A stretch of DNA of 64,000 nucleotides from Streptacidiphilus pinicola (GTDB lineage Bacteria > Actinomycetota > Actinomycetes > Streptomycetales > Streptomycetaceae), in NCBI RefSeq assembly GCF_003258295.1, contig NZ_QKYN01000037.1, positions 1 through 64,000 of the forward strand. The letters run 5' to 3'. The position numbers and the translations under genes are program-made. The first letter of the stretch is position 1. Each line of letters begins with the position of its first letter. Positions 1-6,761 of the stretch are shown in pieces. The notes under the pieces were generated by a model, which was given only the letters and a program-made list of their open reading frames with translations, was not told where the DNA came from and did not search any database.

Positions 1-182
1 CCCACAAGCACCGGCCGATGCGACACCGCCAACTGCGCCCCCGCAAGCTCCCCCTCAAACCCCACATCCCCCGCAACCACCACCCGCCCCAAAACCCGCC
101 CCCGCAAACCCTCAACCACTTCACCGTCCAACACCACACCCGACTCCACGCCACCCACGCCACCCACGCCAGACGCACCCAT
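1..182 (-). CDS. FAD-linked oxidoreductase, N-terminal part (cut by window edge)
   Basis: Reading from an ATG at 182 towards base 1 gives about 60 residues without a stop. The segment LRGRVLGRVVVAGDVGFEG followed by AVSHRPVLV resembles the start of berberine-bridge/FAD_binding_4 oxidoreductases (typically LRGxVLxPGDxGYD then an RP(A/V)L motif). A GGAAGGGG-like ribosome site lies about 7 bases upstream. The rest of the gene, including most of the FAD domain, lies outside the window. Its codons often end in T or G (GGT, GTT, TTG), unlike the C-ending codons of most neighbours, which may indicate a different origin. The family call rests on a short stretch and is moderately uncertain. Confidence 0.45.
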   Translation of the reverse strand, partial: MGASGVGGVGGVESGVVLDGEVVEGLRGRVLGRVVVAGDVGFEGELAGAQLAVSHRPVLV

Positions 183-385
183 CACAAACCCCTTCCAACA
201 CACCGCACCACGCGGCCCAGTCATCGAAACCAGCTCGCTGCAAGCCGGCCCACACGCACACGCGCGCACACACACCCGCGACGGAAACAACATCACTACC
301 CCGAACCGGTCGAGCGCGACTCGAACGAGCAACACCCCCCACGCCAGTCTGCCCACAACCAGCACCCCCAGCCCGGGATGCAGGA

Positions 386-643
386 CAAACCCGCGACATG
401 CCGGTCGAAGGCCCACACCTCTTCCAGCGGCACGTGGTGGTTGCGCGCGGAAAGTCGTGTGTGGCGGCCAAAGACCTCCGCGATCTGAGGCAGGGTCAGG
501 AAGTCGCCGGCCAGCGGGACGGCACAGCCGAGGAGCTGCTCGGGGCGGTCGAAGGCGAGTGCCGCGAACACGCCGATGTCGCGCGTCGAGATCAGTGAGA
601 GCGGGATGTCGGCGCGGACAGGGAGGTCGGCCACCACAGCACG
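386..643 (-). pseudogene. NmrA-like NAD(P)-binding protein remnant
   Basis: About 85 residues in one minus-strand frame resemble the C-terminal part of NmrA/SDR-type proteins: an ISTRDIGVFAALAFDRPEQ stretch, then VPLAGDFLTLPQIAEVFGR. The N-terminal Rossmann fold (GxxGxxG) is absent, and the downstream translation becomes Cys/Trp-rich and unlike protein. The kinase gene upstream on the same strand ends at 646, immediately before this piece. I read it as a decayed fragment truncated at both ends, although a short active reading frame cannot be excluded. Confidence 0.5.
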
Positions 644-645
644 GG

Positions 646-1173
646 TCAGTCGCCGTTCCCCGCCAGGCCGCTGTCCCGGAGCACCAGGTCGACGGTTGCC
701 TGCAACGAACTCGTGCTCGGCACCACCGTCTCGACCGCACCCGGGAGAAGGTCGAGCTCGCGATACCACGCACGCATCTCGGACGCCCCGAACTCGGCGG
801 ACTCGGGTTTGCCCGCGTGGCGTACCAGGGTCTCCTCGAACGGGACGTCCAAGTAGTACATGCGGGTCAGCCCACAGTGATCACGCCGCAAGGCCTCGAG
901 CATCGCTCCGTACCGGTCGCTGTTCAGGATTCCTTCGACGACCACGTGAAACCCGTGGTCGAGTGAGTAGCGCGCCACCGTGTCGATCAAACCGATCGCG
1001 TGACAGCCCGGGATGTCAGGCTCCCGCAGCACCTGCCGACGAAGAACGTCCTGCTGGACCAGCGCCACACCCCGGCCGAAACGCCGCCGGATCCCCTCCG
1101 CCACCGACGACTTCCCCGAGGCCGAGTTGCCGCGCAGGATCACGAGTCGGGTGGTTGGCTCGCCTACCGTCAC
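646..1173 (-). CDS. P-loop kinase / zeta-toxin-like AAA ATPase
   Basis: This 175-residue protein starts at GTG 1173. A Walker A loop GNSASGKSS sits at residues 15-23, after an LVILRG strand. That arrangement is typical of small nucleoside/chloramphenicol-phosphotransferase-like and zeta-toxin-like P-loop kinases. A lid-like region with Arg residues and a DVPFEETLVRH segment follow in the second half. The substrate cannot be told from sequence. No antitoxin-like partner is adjacent, so a toxin role is unsupported; a metabolic or resistance kinase is equally likely. The ribosome site (GGTGGG) is weak. The neighbours are remnants, so it may be the surviving gene of a decayed block. Confidence 0.7.
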   Translation of the reverse strand: MTVGEPTTRLVILRGNSASGKSSVAEGIRRRFGRGVALVQQDVLRRQVLREPDIPGCHAIGLIDTVARYSLDHGFHVVVEGILNSDRYGAMLEALRRDHCGLTRMYYLDVPFEETLVRHAGKPESAEFGASEMRAWYRELDLLPGAVETVVPSTSSLQATVDLVLRDSGLAGNGD

Positions 1174-1238
1174 GTGCCCACCGTAACGACCCAGACCGTC
1201 ACCAGGTGACCCGCCTCACCTCGCCTCGACCGATCACA

Positions 1239-1358
1239 AACCGGGCGCGCCGGCCCGCCGGGCTGCTGTTCGCCTCCGAGATGCTCCTGAAGAGCAACCA
1301 CGGCGGCACCTGGCGCCGCGCCGACTACACCGAGTGGCTCACCCGGGCCATGGCCTGT
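1239..1358 (+). pseudogene. tyrosine recombinase/integrase scrap
   Basis: A short stretch in one plus frame reads RRPAGLLFASEMLLKSNHGG, then TWRRADYTEWL. It resembles the segment before the second catalytic box of actinobacterial integrases (GLLF...GGxWRRxNF). There is no start codon context, no His/Arg box and no active-site Tyr nearby, so only a fragment remains. The rest of 1174-1491 shows nothing else convincing. It suggests past insertion activity just outside the PQQ operon. Confidence 0.35.
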
Positions 1359-1491
1359 CTGGCATCGGCGCAGCATCCGCCAGCCCGGAAGCCGGCCCCG
1401 CTACCCGAAAACCGATCGGCTACGACGAGCTGACGTCCCGGGCCGGCTCGCCAACCGAGTCACACAACGGCGCCGCGGGCCGGAGGTCGGC

Positions 1492-1977
1492 TCACCTCGC
1501 TCCGGCGAGTCGCCAGGCCTGCCTCCCGACGGGGCCGTCGCCGCAGTCGGAGAGGAACACGTAGCCGAAACGCTCGGTCGTGAGGCACCGGCCGGTGGCC
1601 GCGTTCATGAGCTTGCCGTTCGCGCGCTGCGTCCACAGCGAGTTGTCACTCAGGCACGAGCGCACGACGGCTACGGTGCGATAGCCCTCGCTCTCCAGGC
1701 AGCCGCCGTCCGACGAGAAGATTCGTTCCACTGCCGCGTTCCTGTGGGTGGCGCGCACCTCCCACAGCTGGCGGAGGCTGTCGAATCCCATCCCGCAGCC
1801 TCCCGTACGGACAGCGCCTCCGTAGCGGTCCGCTTCCAGGCAGCGTCCGGTCAAAAGATTGACCATCCGCCCCCGCTCGTCGGCGTGCGCCGCCGTGGCG
1901 GTACCGGTGAACAAGGCGAGGGCCACGGAGGCGACGACAGCGGCGCGGCACCGCTTCATCCACGACGTTCGGCTCAT
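1492..1977 (-). CDS. secreted beta-trefoil (ricin-like) small protein
   Basis: The 161-residue product starts at ATG 1977; the open frame runs further upstream but without protein-like sequence. A Sec signal peptide occupies residues 1-35: basic MSRTSWMKRC, then AVVASVALALFTGTATA, cleaved near AHA. The mature part has repeats of the form GRCLEADRYG...GGCG and GRCLTTERFG...SDCG plus QLW/LWTQR blocks. This spacing is typical of ricin-B-like beta-trefoils, whose repeats carry paired Cys and QxW motifs. A role in carbohydrate or surface binding is inferred. The 365 bases between this start and pqqA, which is transcribed divergently, must hold both promoters; I see no clear -10/-35 pair there. Confidence 0.65.
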   Translation of the reverse strand: MSRTSWMKRCRAAVVASVALALFTGTATAAHADERGRMVNLLTGRCLEADRYGGAVRTGGCGMGFDSLRQLWEVRATHRNAAVERIFSSDGGCLESEGYRTVAVVRSCLSDNSLWTQRANGKLMNAATGRCLTTERFGYVFLSDCGDGPVGRQAWRLAGAR

Positions 1978-2328
1978 ACGGCATCCCTTCAAAGGGCCAT
2001 GACAAGGAGGACCCGTTCGTGCCAGAGCCTCCAGGACGACGGATCGTCGCTCATCGAACCAATGGCGGATCCAGAAGTAACGCACGCCGCCCGCCTGTCG
2101 CGTGTCGAACGCCCGGCACTCGATGAACCTCCCCACCGCGCTTCGGCCTTCCATCGACGAGCGCAGCGACAAGGTCGACGCCGAGCGACCAGAGCGCCGT
2201 GGGCCGTTCGGGTGGGTCTTGGAGCCAGTCTGTGGTCTGCCCCCGCGCACGCGGAAGCACTTTCAGGGCAAGCCCCCGCGCAGTGTCACGGTGGGCACCC
2301 GCCGCGCCCCGAGCGCCGACCGCCATGC

Positions 2329-2334
2329 AAGGAG
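2329..2334 (+). promoter_or_regulatory. ribosome binding site that fixes the pqqA start
   Basis: AAGGAG lies 8 bases before GTG 2343. An in-frame ATG at 2325 overlaps this site and has no site of its own, so GTG 2343 is the better start. Confidence 0.6.
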
Positions 2335-2342
2335 TGGTCCCT

Positions 2343-2528
2343 GTGGTCCGCAAGTCCGAGAAGACCGAGAAGACCGCCACACCGCCGCAGCCCGAGCCCG
2401 AGACCGGCTCACAAACGCCCGAGCAGCAGGCCGTCCAGCCCGCGTCGGTTCGGGCCGCGTGGGACCGGCCCGATTTCCAGTCCGTCGACACGGCCATGGA
2501 GGTCACCGCTTACGCGGGGCGCGACTGA
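2343..2528 (+). CDS. pqqA: PQQ precursor peptide PqqA with long N-terminal extension
   Basis: This is the peptide substrate from which pyrroloquinoline quinone is built. The C-terminus reads AMEVTAYAGRD and carries the Glu-x3-Tyr pair that PqqE cross-links and that becomes the PQQ skeleton. From GTG 2343 the peptide is 61 residues, much longer than the usual 22-25. The extension is Lys/Glu/Pro/Gln-rich (KSEKTEKTATPPQPEPE), then AWDRPDFQSVDTAMEV. It may act as a leader recognised by PqqD. The gene opens a five-gene cluster (A, C, D, E, B), and pqqC starts 56 bases downstream. The identification rests on the E-x3-Y tail plus context. Confidence 0.9.
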   Translation: MVRKSEKTEKTATPPQPEPETGSQTPEQQAVQPASVRAAWDRPDFQSVDTAMEVTAYAGRD

Positions 2529-2584
2529 GCCGTCCCGGAAACCTCTATGAGCATCCTTCAACTCATCGTCGTCCCGGAGGAGTC

Positions 2585-3322
2585 GTGCGCCTGCTCAGGA
2601 CCGAAGCGCCCGCCGTTGCGGCGCCCCCGCTCACGGGCGCCGAGTTCCGCGCCGCGCTGTCCGCACTGGAGCCCCGCTACTGGGACGCCCACCCCTTCCA
2701 CACGCGGCTGCACCAGGGCCTGCTCGACGAGGACGGGTTGCGCCTCTGGGTGGCGAACCGCTGGTACTACCAGCGGTCCATTCCACAGAAGGACGCCGCC
2801 ATCCTCGCCAACTGCCCACTGGCGGAGGTCCGCCGCCAGTGGCTGCCGCGGATCGTCTACCACGACGGCGCCGACGCGGGATCGGGTGGCACCGAGATGT
2901 GGCTGCGGCTGGCCGAAGCGGTGGGGCTGAGCCGGGCAGCAGTGCTGTCCGAGGAGCACGTCCTGCCGGGCGTGCGCTTCGCCGTGGACGCCTACATCTC
3001 CTTCGCGCGCCGTCAGCCGTGGCTGGAGTCGGTCGCGTCCGGCCTGACGGAGCTGTTCTCGCCCGGCCTGTTGCGCCACCGGCTGCGGCGACTGCGCGAG
3101 CACTACCCGTGGATCGCCGATCAGGGCCTTGCCTACTTCACCGCCCGCCTGGACGTCGTGGAGGCCGAGGGCGCGGGAACGCTGGACCTGGTGGTCCGCC
3201 ACGCCACCACGCGCGCCCAGCAGGACGCCTGCGTGGCCGCGCTGTCGTTCAAGTGCCAGGTCCTGCAGGCCGTGCTGGACGCCGTCGACTACCGGTACAC
3301 CGCCGCACAGGCGAAGCCGTGA
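2585..3322 (+). CDS. pqqC: pyrroloquinoline-quinone synthase PqqC
   Basis: This 245-residue cofactor-free oxidase catalyses the last step of PQQ synthesis: ring closure and eight-electron oxidation of AHQQ using O2. Family hallmarks are visible: ALEPRYWDAHPFHTRLHQG near the N-terminus, ANRWYYQRSIPQKDAAI, and RIVYHDGADAGSGGTEMW. The conserved His and Tyr residues of these blocks line the active site in known PqqC. The start is GTG 2585 after a close GGAGG (2576-2580). Length matches the family (230-250). The stop overlaps the pqqD start by 4 bases (GTGA), indicating translational coupling. Confidence 0.95.
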   Translation: MRLLRTEAPAVAAPPLTGAEFRAALSALEPRYWDAHPFHTRLHQGLLDEDGLRLWVANRWYYQRSIPQKDAAILANCPLAEVRRQWLPRIVYHDGADAGSGGTEMWLRLAEAVGLSRAAVLSEEHVLPGVRFAVDAYISFARRQPWLESVASGLTELFSPGLLRHRLRRLREHYPWIADQGLAYFTARLDVVEAEGAGTLDLVVRHATTRAQQDACVAALSFKCQVLQAVLDAVDYRYTAAQAKP

Positions 3323-3606
3323 CGACCGGCCCGACGGCCGCCGTGGGACCAGCTCCGGCCCCACGGCTTGGACCAGGCGTCCGGTTCACCCATGACGCCG
3401 CCCGTGCTGCCGACCTCCTCCTGCTCCCGGAGAAGGTCCTGGTGCTGAACACCACCGCCGCGGCCGTGCTGGCACTGTGCGACGGGAGCCGCGGCCTCGA
3501 CGAGATCACGGCAGCGCTGAAGGACCGCTACGAGCACGTCAACAGGCAGGATGTCATCGACCTGCTCGCCAGGCTCGAACAGCACCGTGCGGTCGCGCAT
3601 GGCTGA
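3319..3606 (+). CDS. pqqD: PQQ biosynthesis chaperone PqqD
   Basis: This 95-residue peptide chaperone binds PqqA and presents it to the radical SAM enzyme PqqE. The RiPP-recognition-element core is visible: PRLGPGVRFTHDAARAADLLLLPEKVLVLN, then a helix with AAAVLALCDGSRGLDEITAAL and a C-terminal VIDLLARLEQHRAV. It starts at GTG 3319, inside the pqqC stop, and its own end overlaps the pqqE start by 8 bases. The tight packing suggests stoichiometric co-expression with PqqE. Length fits the stand-alone PqqD family. Confidence 0.93.
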   Translation: MTTGPTAAVGPAPAPRLGPGVRFTHDAARAADLLLLPEKVLVLNTTAAAVLALCDGSRGLDEITAALKDRYEHVNRQDVIDLLARLEQHRAVAHG

Positions 3607-4741
3607 GGCAGACCGGCCCTGGGAGGTTGCGGCTCCCTTCGGGCTGCTGGCCGAACTCACCCACCGCTGTCCATTGCACTGCCCTTACTGTGCCAACCCA
3701 ATTCAACTCACCCCGCGGGCCGACGAACTGACCACGGCCCAGTGGAAGGACGTGATCTCCCAGGCCCACGCGATCGGCGTCGTGCAGCTGCACCTCTCCG
3801 GTGGTGAGCCTCTGGCCCGCGCCGACCTGCCCGAGCTGGCTTTCCACGCCCGCAGCTCGGGCGCCTACGTCAACCTGGTCACCAGCGGCGTCGGGCTGAC
3901 CCGCGAACGAGCGTTGCTCCTCGCCGATCGCGGTGTCGACCACGTCCAGCTCTCCCTCCAGGACGCGGACGCCGGCCCCGCCGACTACGTCGCGGGAGCC
4001 CGCGCACACCAGTGCAAGCTGGCCGCAGCGAAGGCGATCACCGGCGCCGGGCTGCCGCTGACCGTCAACATCGTCCTGCACCGCGGCAACATCGGTCGGA
4101 CCGCACGCATCATCGACCTCGCCGTCGCCCTGGGCGCGGACCGCGTCGAGCTGGCCAACGCCCAGTTCTACGGATGGGGTCTGCTCAACCGCTCCACGCT
4201 GCTCCCCACCCGGGACCAGCTCGACGCGTCGCTCGTGGCCGTCGAACAGGCACGCACCCGGCACGCTGCGGCCGGCCGCGGACCGCACATCGTTCACGTC
4301 GTCTCCGACTACTACGCCGGCCGCCCCAAGCCGTGCATGGACGGCTGGGCGCGACGGCAACTCACCGTGACCCCGTCCGGGGACGTGCTGCCCTGCCCCG
4401 GCGCCTCGGTGATCCGCTCTCTGCCGGTGGAGAACGCGCTGCGCCGTCCGCTCGCCGAGATCTGGTACGACTCCGAGGCGTTCAACGCGTTCCGCGGCAC
4501 CGGCTGGATGTCCGACCCGTGCCGGTCCTGCCCCAGCCGGCACGAGGACTTCGGCGGCTGCCGCTGCCAGGCCTTCCACCTCACCGGCGACGCGGCCCGC
4601 ACCGACCCCGTCTGTCGCCTCTCCCCCGACCGCGCCCTGATCGACTCCGCGCTGGCCCAGGCAGGCGGACTCCCTCAGGCGGACCACGTCATGCGGACGC
4701 CGCCAGTGGCCGACGCGCGAACCGCGTCGGAAGGACGCTGA
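3599..4741 (+). CDS. pqqE: PqqA peptide cyclase, radical SAM enzyme PqqE
   Basis: This 380-residue radical SAM/SPASM enzyme forms the first carbon-carbon bond between Glu and Tyr of PqqA. The radical SAM cluster motif is CPLHCPYC (Cx3Cx2C) at about residues 24-31, followed by LSGGEPLARADL. The SPASM auxiliary-cluster cysteines lie at the C-terminus (LPCPGASVI, then DPCRSCPSRHEDFGGCRC and PVC). The start is ATG 3599, within the end of pqqD. Function needs PqqD and a flavodoxin-type reductant. All key motifs appear intact. Confidence 0.96.
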   Translation: MAEADRPWEVAAPFGLLAELTHRCPLHCPYCANPIQLTPRADELTTAQWKDVISQAHAIGVVQLHLSGGEPLARADLPELAFHARSSGAYVNLVTSGVGLTRERALLLADRGVDHVQLSLQDADAGPADYVAGARAHQCKLAAAKAITGAGLPLTVNIVLHRGNIGRTARIIDLAVALGADRVELANAQFYGWGLLNRSTLLPTRDQLDASLVAVEQARTRHAAAGRGPHIVHVVSDYYAGRPKPCMDGWARRQLTVTPSGDVLPCPGASVIRSLPVENALRRPLAEIWYDSEAFNAFRGTGWMSDPCRSCPSRHEDFGGCRCQAFHLTGDAARTDPVCRLSPDRALIDSALAQAGGLPQADHVMRTPPVADARTASEGR

Positions 4742-4756
4742 CATGGGGACCGCCGC

Positions 4757-5776
4757 GTGAAGGTGATCGTGCTCGGGACCGCCGCCGGAGGAGGCTTCCC
4801 CCAGTGGAACTGTGCCTGCGCCCTCTGCGCCGCGGCGAGGCAGGGACGCCTGCCGGCCCGGACCGGGGACTGCGTCGCCGTCAGCGGCGACGCACGCTCC
4901 TGGTGGCTGCTCAACACCTCACCCGACCTCTGCGCCCAACTCCTGGCCACCCCCGCCCTCGCACCTGGCCCCGGCACGCGCGACACACCCCTGCGCGGCG
5001 TGCTGCTCACCGATGCGGAGGCCGACCACATCCTCGGCCTCCCCCTCCTGCGCGGCGGCCCGCCACTCGAAGTCCTCGCCGGAGCCACCGTCCTCGAAGC
5101 CCTGCCGCTACGGGAGGTCATCGATTCCTATACGCCCTGGCACTGGACCGCGCTGACACCGGACACCCCCTACGAACTCGCCGGAGGACTGACGGTCACG
5201 CTGCACCCGATCGGCCGCAAAGCCCCGAAATTCGTCAACTCCCCTACTGAATACGCCAGCTGGGTCTGCGCCTACCGCATCGAAGCCCGCCCCGACGGAG
5301 GCACACTGCTCTACGCGCCGTGCTTCGACACCTGGAGCCCAGCACTGGACGCACTGGTGGCAAGCGTGGACTGCGCCCTGCTCGACGGCACGTTCCACTC
5401 CGCCGACGAACTCGCACCAGTCGCACCCGGCGCCACCGCGCAGCGAACCATGGGTCACCTGCCGATCACCGGCCCGGGTGGCAGCCTCGCAGCGCTGACC
5501 CGCCACCCGCGAGTACGCCGGATCTACACCCACCTCAACAACACCAACCCCCTGCTCGACCCCGACTCCCCCGCCCACCGGTCGGTCACTGCGGCCGGAG
5601 TCCAACTCCTCCCAGACGGGACAGAACTGACCCTGCCCCGGCCAGCACACCAGCCACTCCACGACCCCGGCCGACCCACCGAACCACCTCACTTCACCGA
5701 AGCCGCCCCCGCAGCCGGCACCCCCCAGGGCTTGCACCCCACACCTGCCAGACCACTCAGACGCGCAGGCCCGTAA
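4757..5776 (+). CDS. pqqB: PqqB, metallo-beta-lactamase-fold oxidoreductase
   Basis: PqqB is a non-heme iron hydroxylase of metallo-beta-lactamase fold that acts on the tyrosine ring of the PQQ intermediate. The start VKVIVLGTAAGGGFPQWNC is diagnostic; the Cys pair NCACALC, TDAEADHILGLPL, DGTFHS, MGHLPI and THLNNTNPLLD blocks follow. From GTG 4757 the product is 339 residues, somewhat longer than the usual ~300. The extra Pro/Ala-rich C-terminus (from about residue 300) overlaps the end of the convergent methyltransferase gene by 88 bases. No pqqF protease gene follows; processing must use another peptidase. Confidence 0.93.
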   Translation: MKVIVLGTAAGGGFPQWNCACALCAAARQGRLPARTGDCVAVSGDARSWWLLNTSPDLCAQLLATPALAPGPGTRDTPLRGVLLTDAEADHILGLPLLRGGPPLEVLAGATVLEALPLREVIDSYTPWHWTALTPDTPYELAGGLTVTLHPIGRKAPKFVNSPTEYASWVCAYRIEARPDGGTLLYAPCFDTWSPALDALVASVDCALLDGTFHSADELAPVAPGATAQRTMGHLPITGPGGSLAALTRHPRVRRIYTHLNNTNPLLDPDSPAHRSVTAAGVQLLPDGTELTLPRPAHQPLHDPGRPTEPPHFTEAAPAAGTPQGLHPTPARPLRRAGP

Positions 5777-6531
5777 CGCGCTCCGGCCAGGTCGGCACGC
5801 CAGTCGCGGGTCGGCACCAGTCCCGGCTCCACCAGTTCCCAGCCGTTGAAGAAGGCCGCGATCTCGCTGCGGGTGCGCAGATGGATCGGTGCGATGTCCT
5901 GCGAGTGGACCCGCGCCGCCTGGAATGTGCCGGCCAGCCGTTGGGTGTCCTCGGCGTGGCTGAGAGCCAGGCAACTGCCTGGCGTGAGAGCGTCGCAGTA
6001 GCGCGCGACGACGTCGGCCGGCCGGCCCGCGTGGGGGATGCCGTGCAACACAGCGATCATCAGCACCGCGGTCGGTCGGTCCGGATCGAACAAGCGCCGC
6101 GCCTGGGGCGAACCCAGCACGCCGGCGGTGTCGCGCAGATCGGCCCGCAGCGCGGCGCAGGTCCCCTCGGGAAGCAGGAGTTGGTTGTGCGCGACCACGA
6201 CGGGGTCGTGATCGACGTACAGGACGCGCGCGTCCTCGACACCCGCCTCACGGGTCACCTCGTGGGCTGCGCCTCTGGTCGCCAGCCCCGACCCGAGGTC
6301 GAGGAACTGGCGGATCCCCGCCGCGGCCAGGAGGCGGACCGCGCGAACAGCGAAGGCGCGGTTCACCCGCACCACGTTCGGCAGATCGGGCATCGCCTCC
6401 GCGAGCCGACGAGCGGCCTGCCGGTCCGCCTCAAAGTTCACGGTCCCGCCGAGGATGCAGTCGTAGACCCGGGCGATACACGGCTGGGTCGGGTCGACTG
6501 CCGACGGAACCGGACCAGGCCCCTGGCTCAC
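5689..6531 (-). CDS. DUF574-type SAM-dependent methyltransferase
   Basis: This 280-residue protein belongs to the actinobacterial DUF574/SAM-methyltransferase family, numerous in streptomycetes and of mostly unknown substrate. The signature ARVYDCILGG...NFEADRQAA is near the N-terminus, then VNRAFAVRAVRLLA, the SAM-binding FLDLGSGLATRG, and YVDHDPVVVAHN. GTG 6531 was chosen because AAAGGAGG sits 5-6 bases upstream. The family normally ends near GVGCKPWG, so the last dozen residues, overlapping pqqB, are extra. Convergence with pqqB means no shared promoter. A functional link to PQQ is not supported. Confidence 0.88.
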   Translation of the reverse strand: MSQGPGPVPSAVDPTQPCIARVYDCILGGTVNFEADRQAARRLAEAMPDLPNVVRVNRAFAVRAVRLLAAAGIRQFLDLGSGLATRGAAHEVTREAGVEDARVLYVDHDPVVVAHNQLLLPEGTCAALRADLRDTAGVLGSPQARRLFDPDRPTAVLMIAVLHGIPHAGRPADVVARYCDALTPGSCLALSHAEDTQRLAGTFQAARVHSQDIAPIHLRTRSEIAAFFNGWELVEPGLVPTRDWRADLAGARYGPARLSGLAGVGCKPWGVPAAGAASVK

Positions 6532-6761
6532 ACGCACCCTCCTTTCACGTCCGGCCGCCAACCCGACAGCCGTATCCGCCCAAATTCACTGAGCGCCGAC
6601 ACCCGGAGCCACGCGGCCCGCCGACCAAGCCGACTGACCCTCGATGCCGAACCTCGAAACCGTTCGCGCGCGGCTGCTTCCGGACCAGACCCGCGCGCGT
6701 GGCCGAACCACCTCCTCGTCGGCGAACTACGTTATGCGTTGTTCGTTCTACTCTGTGTCAT

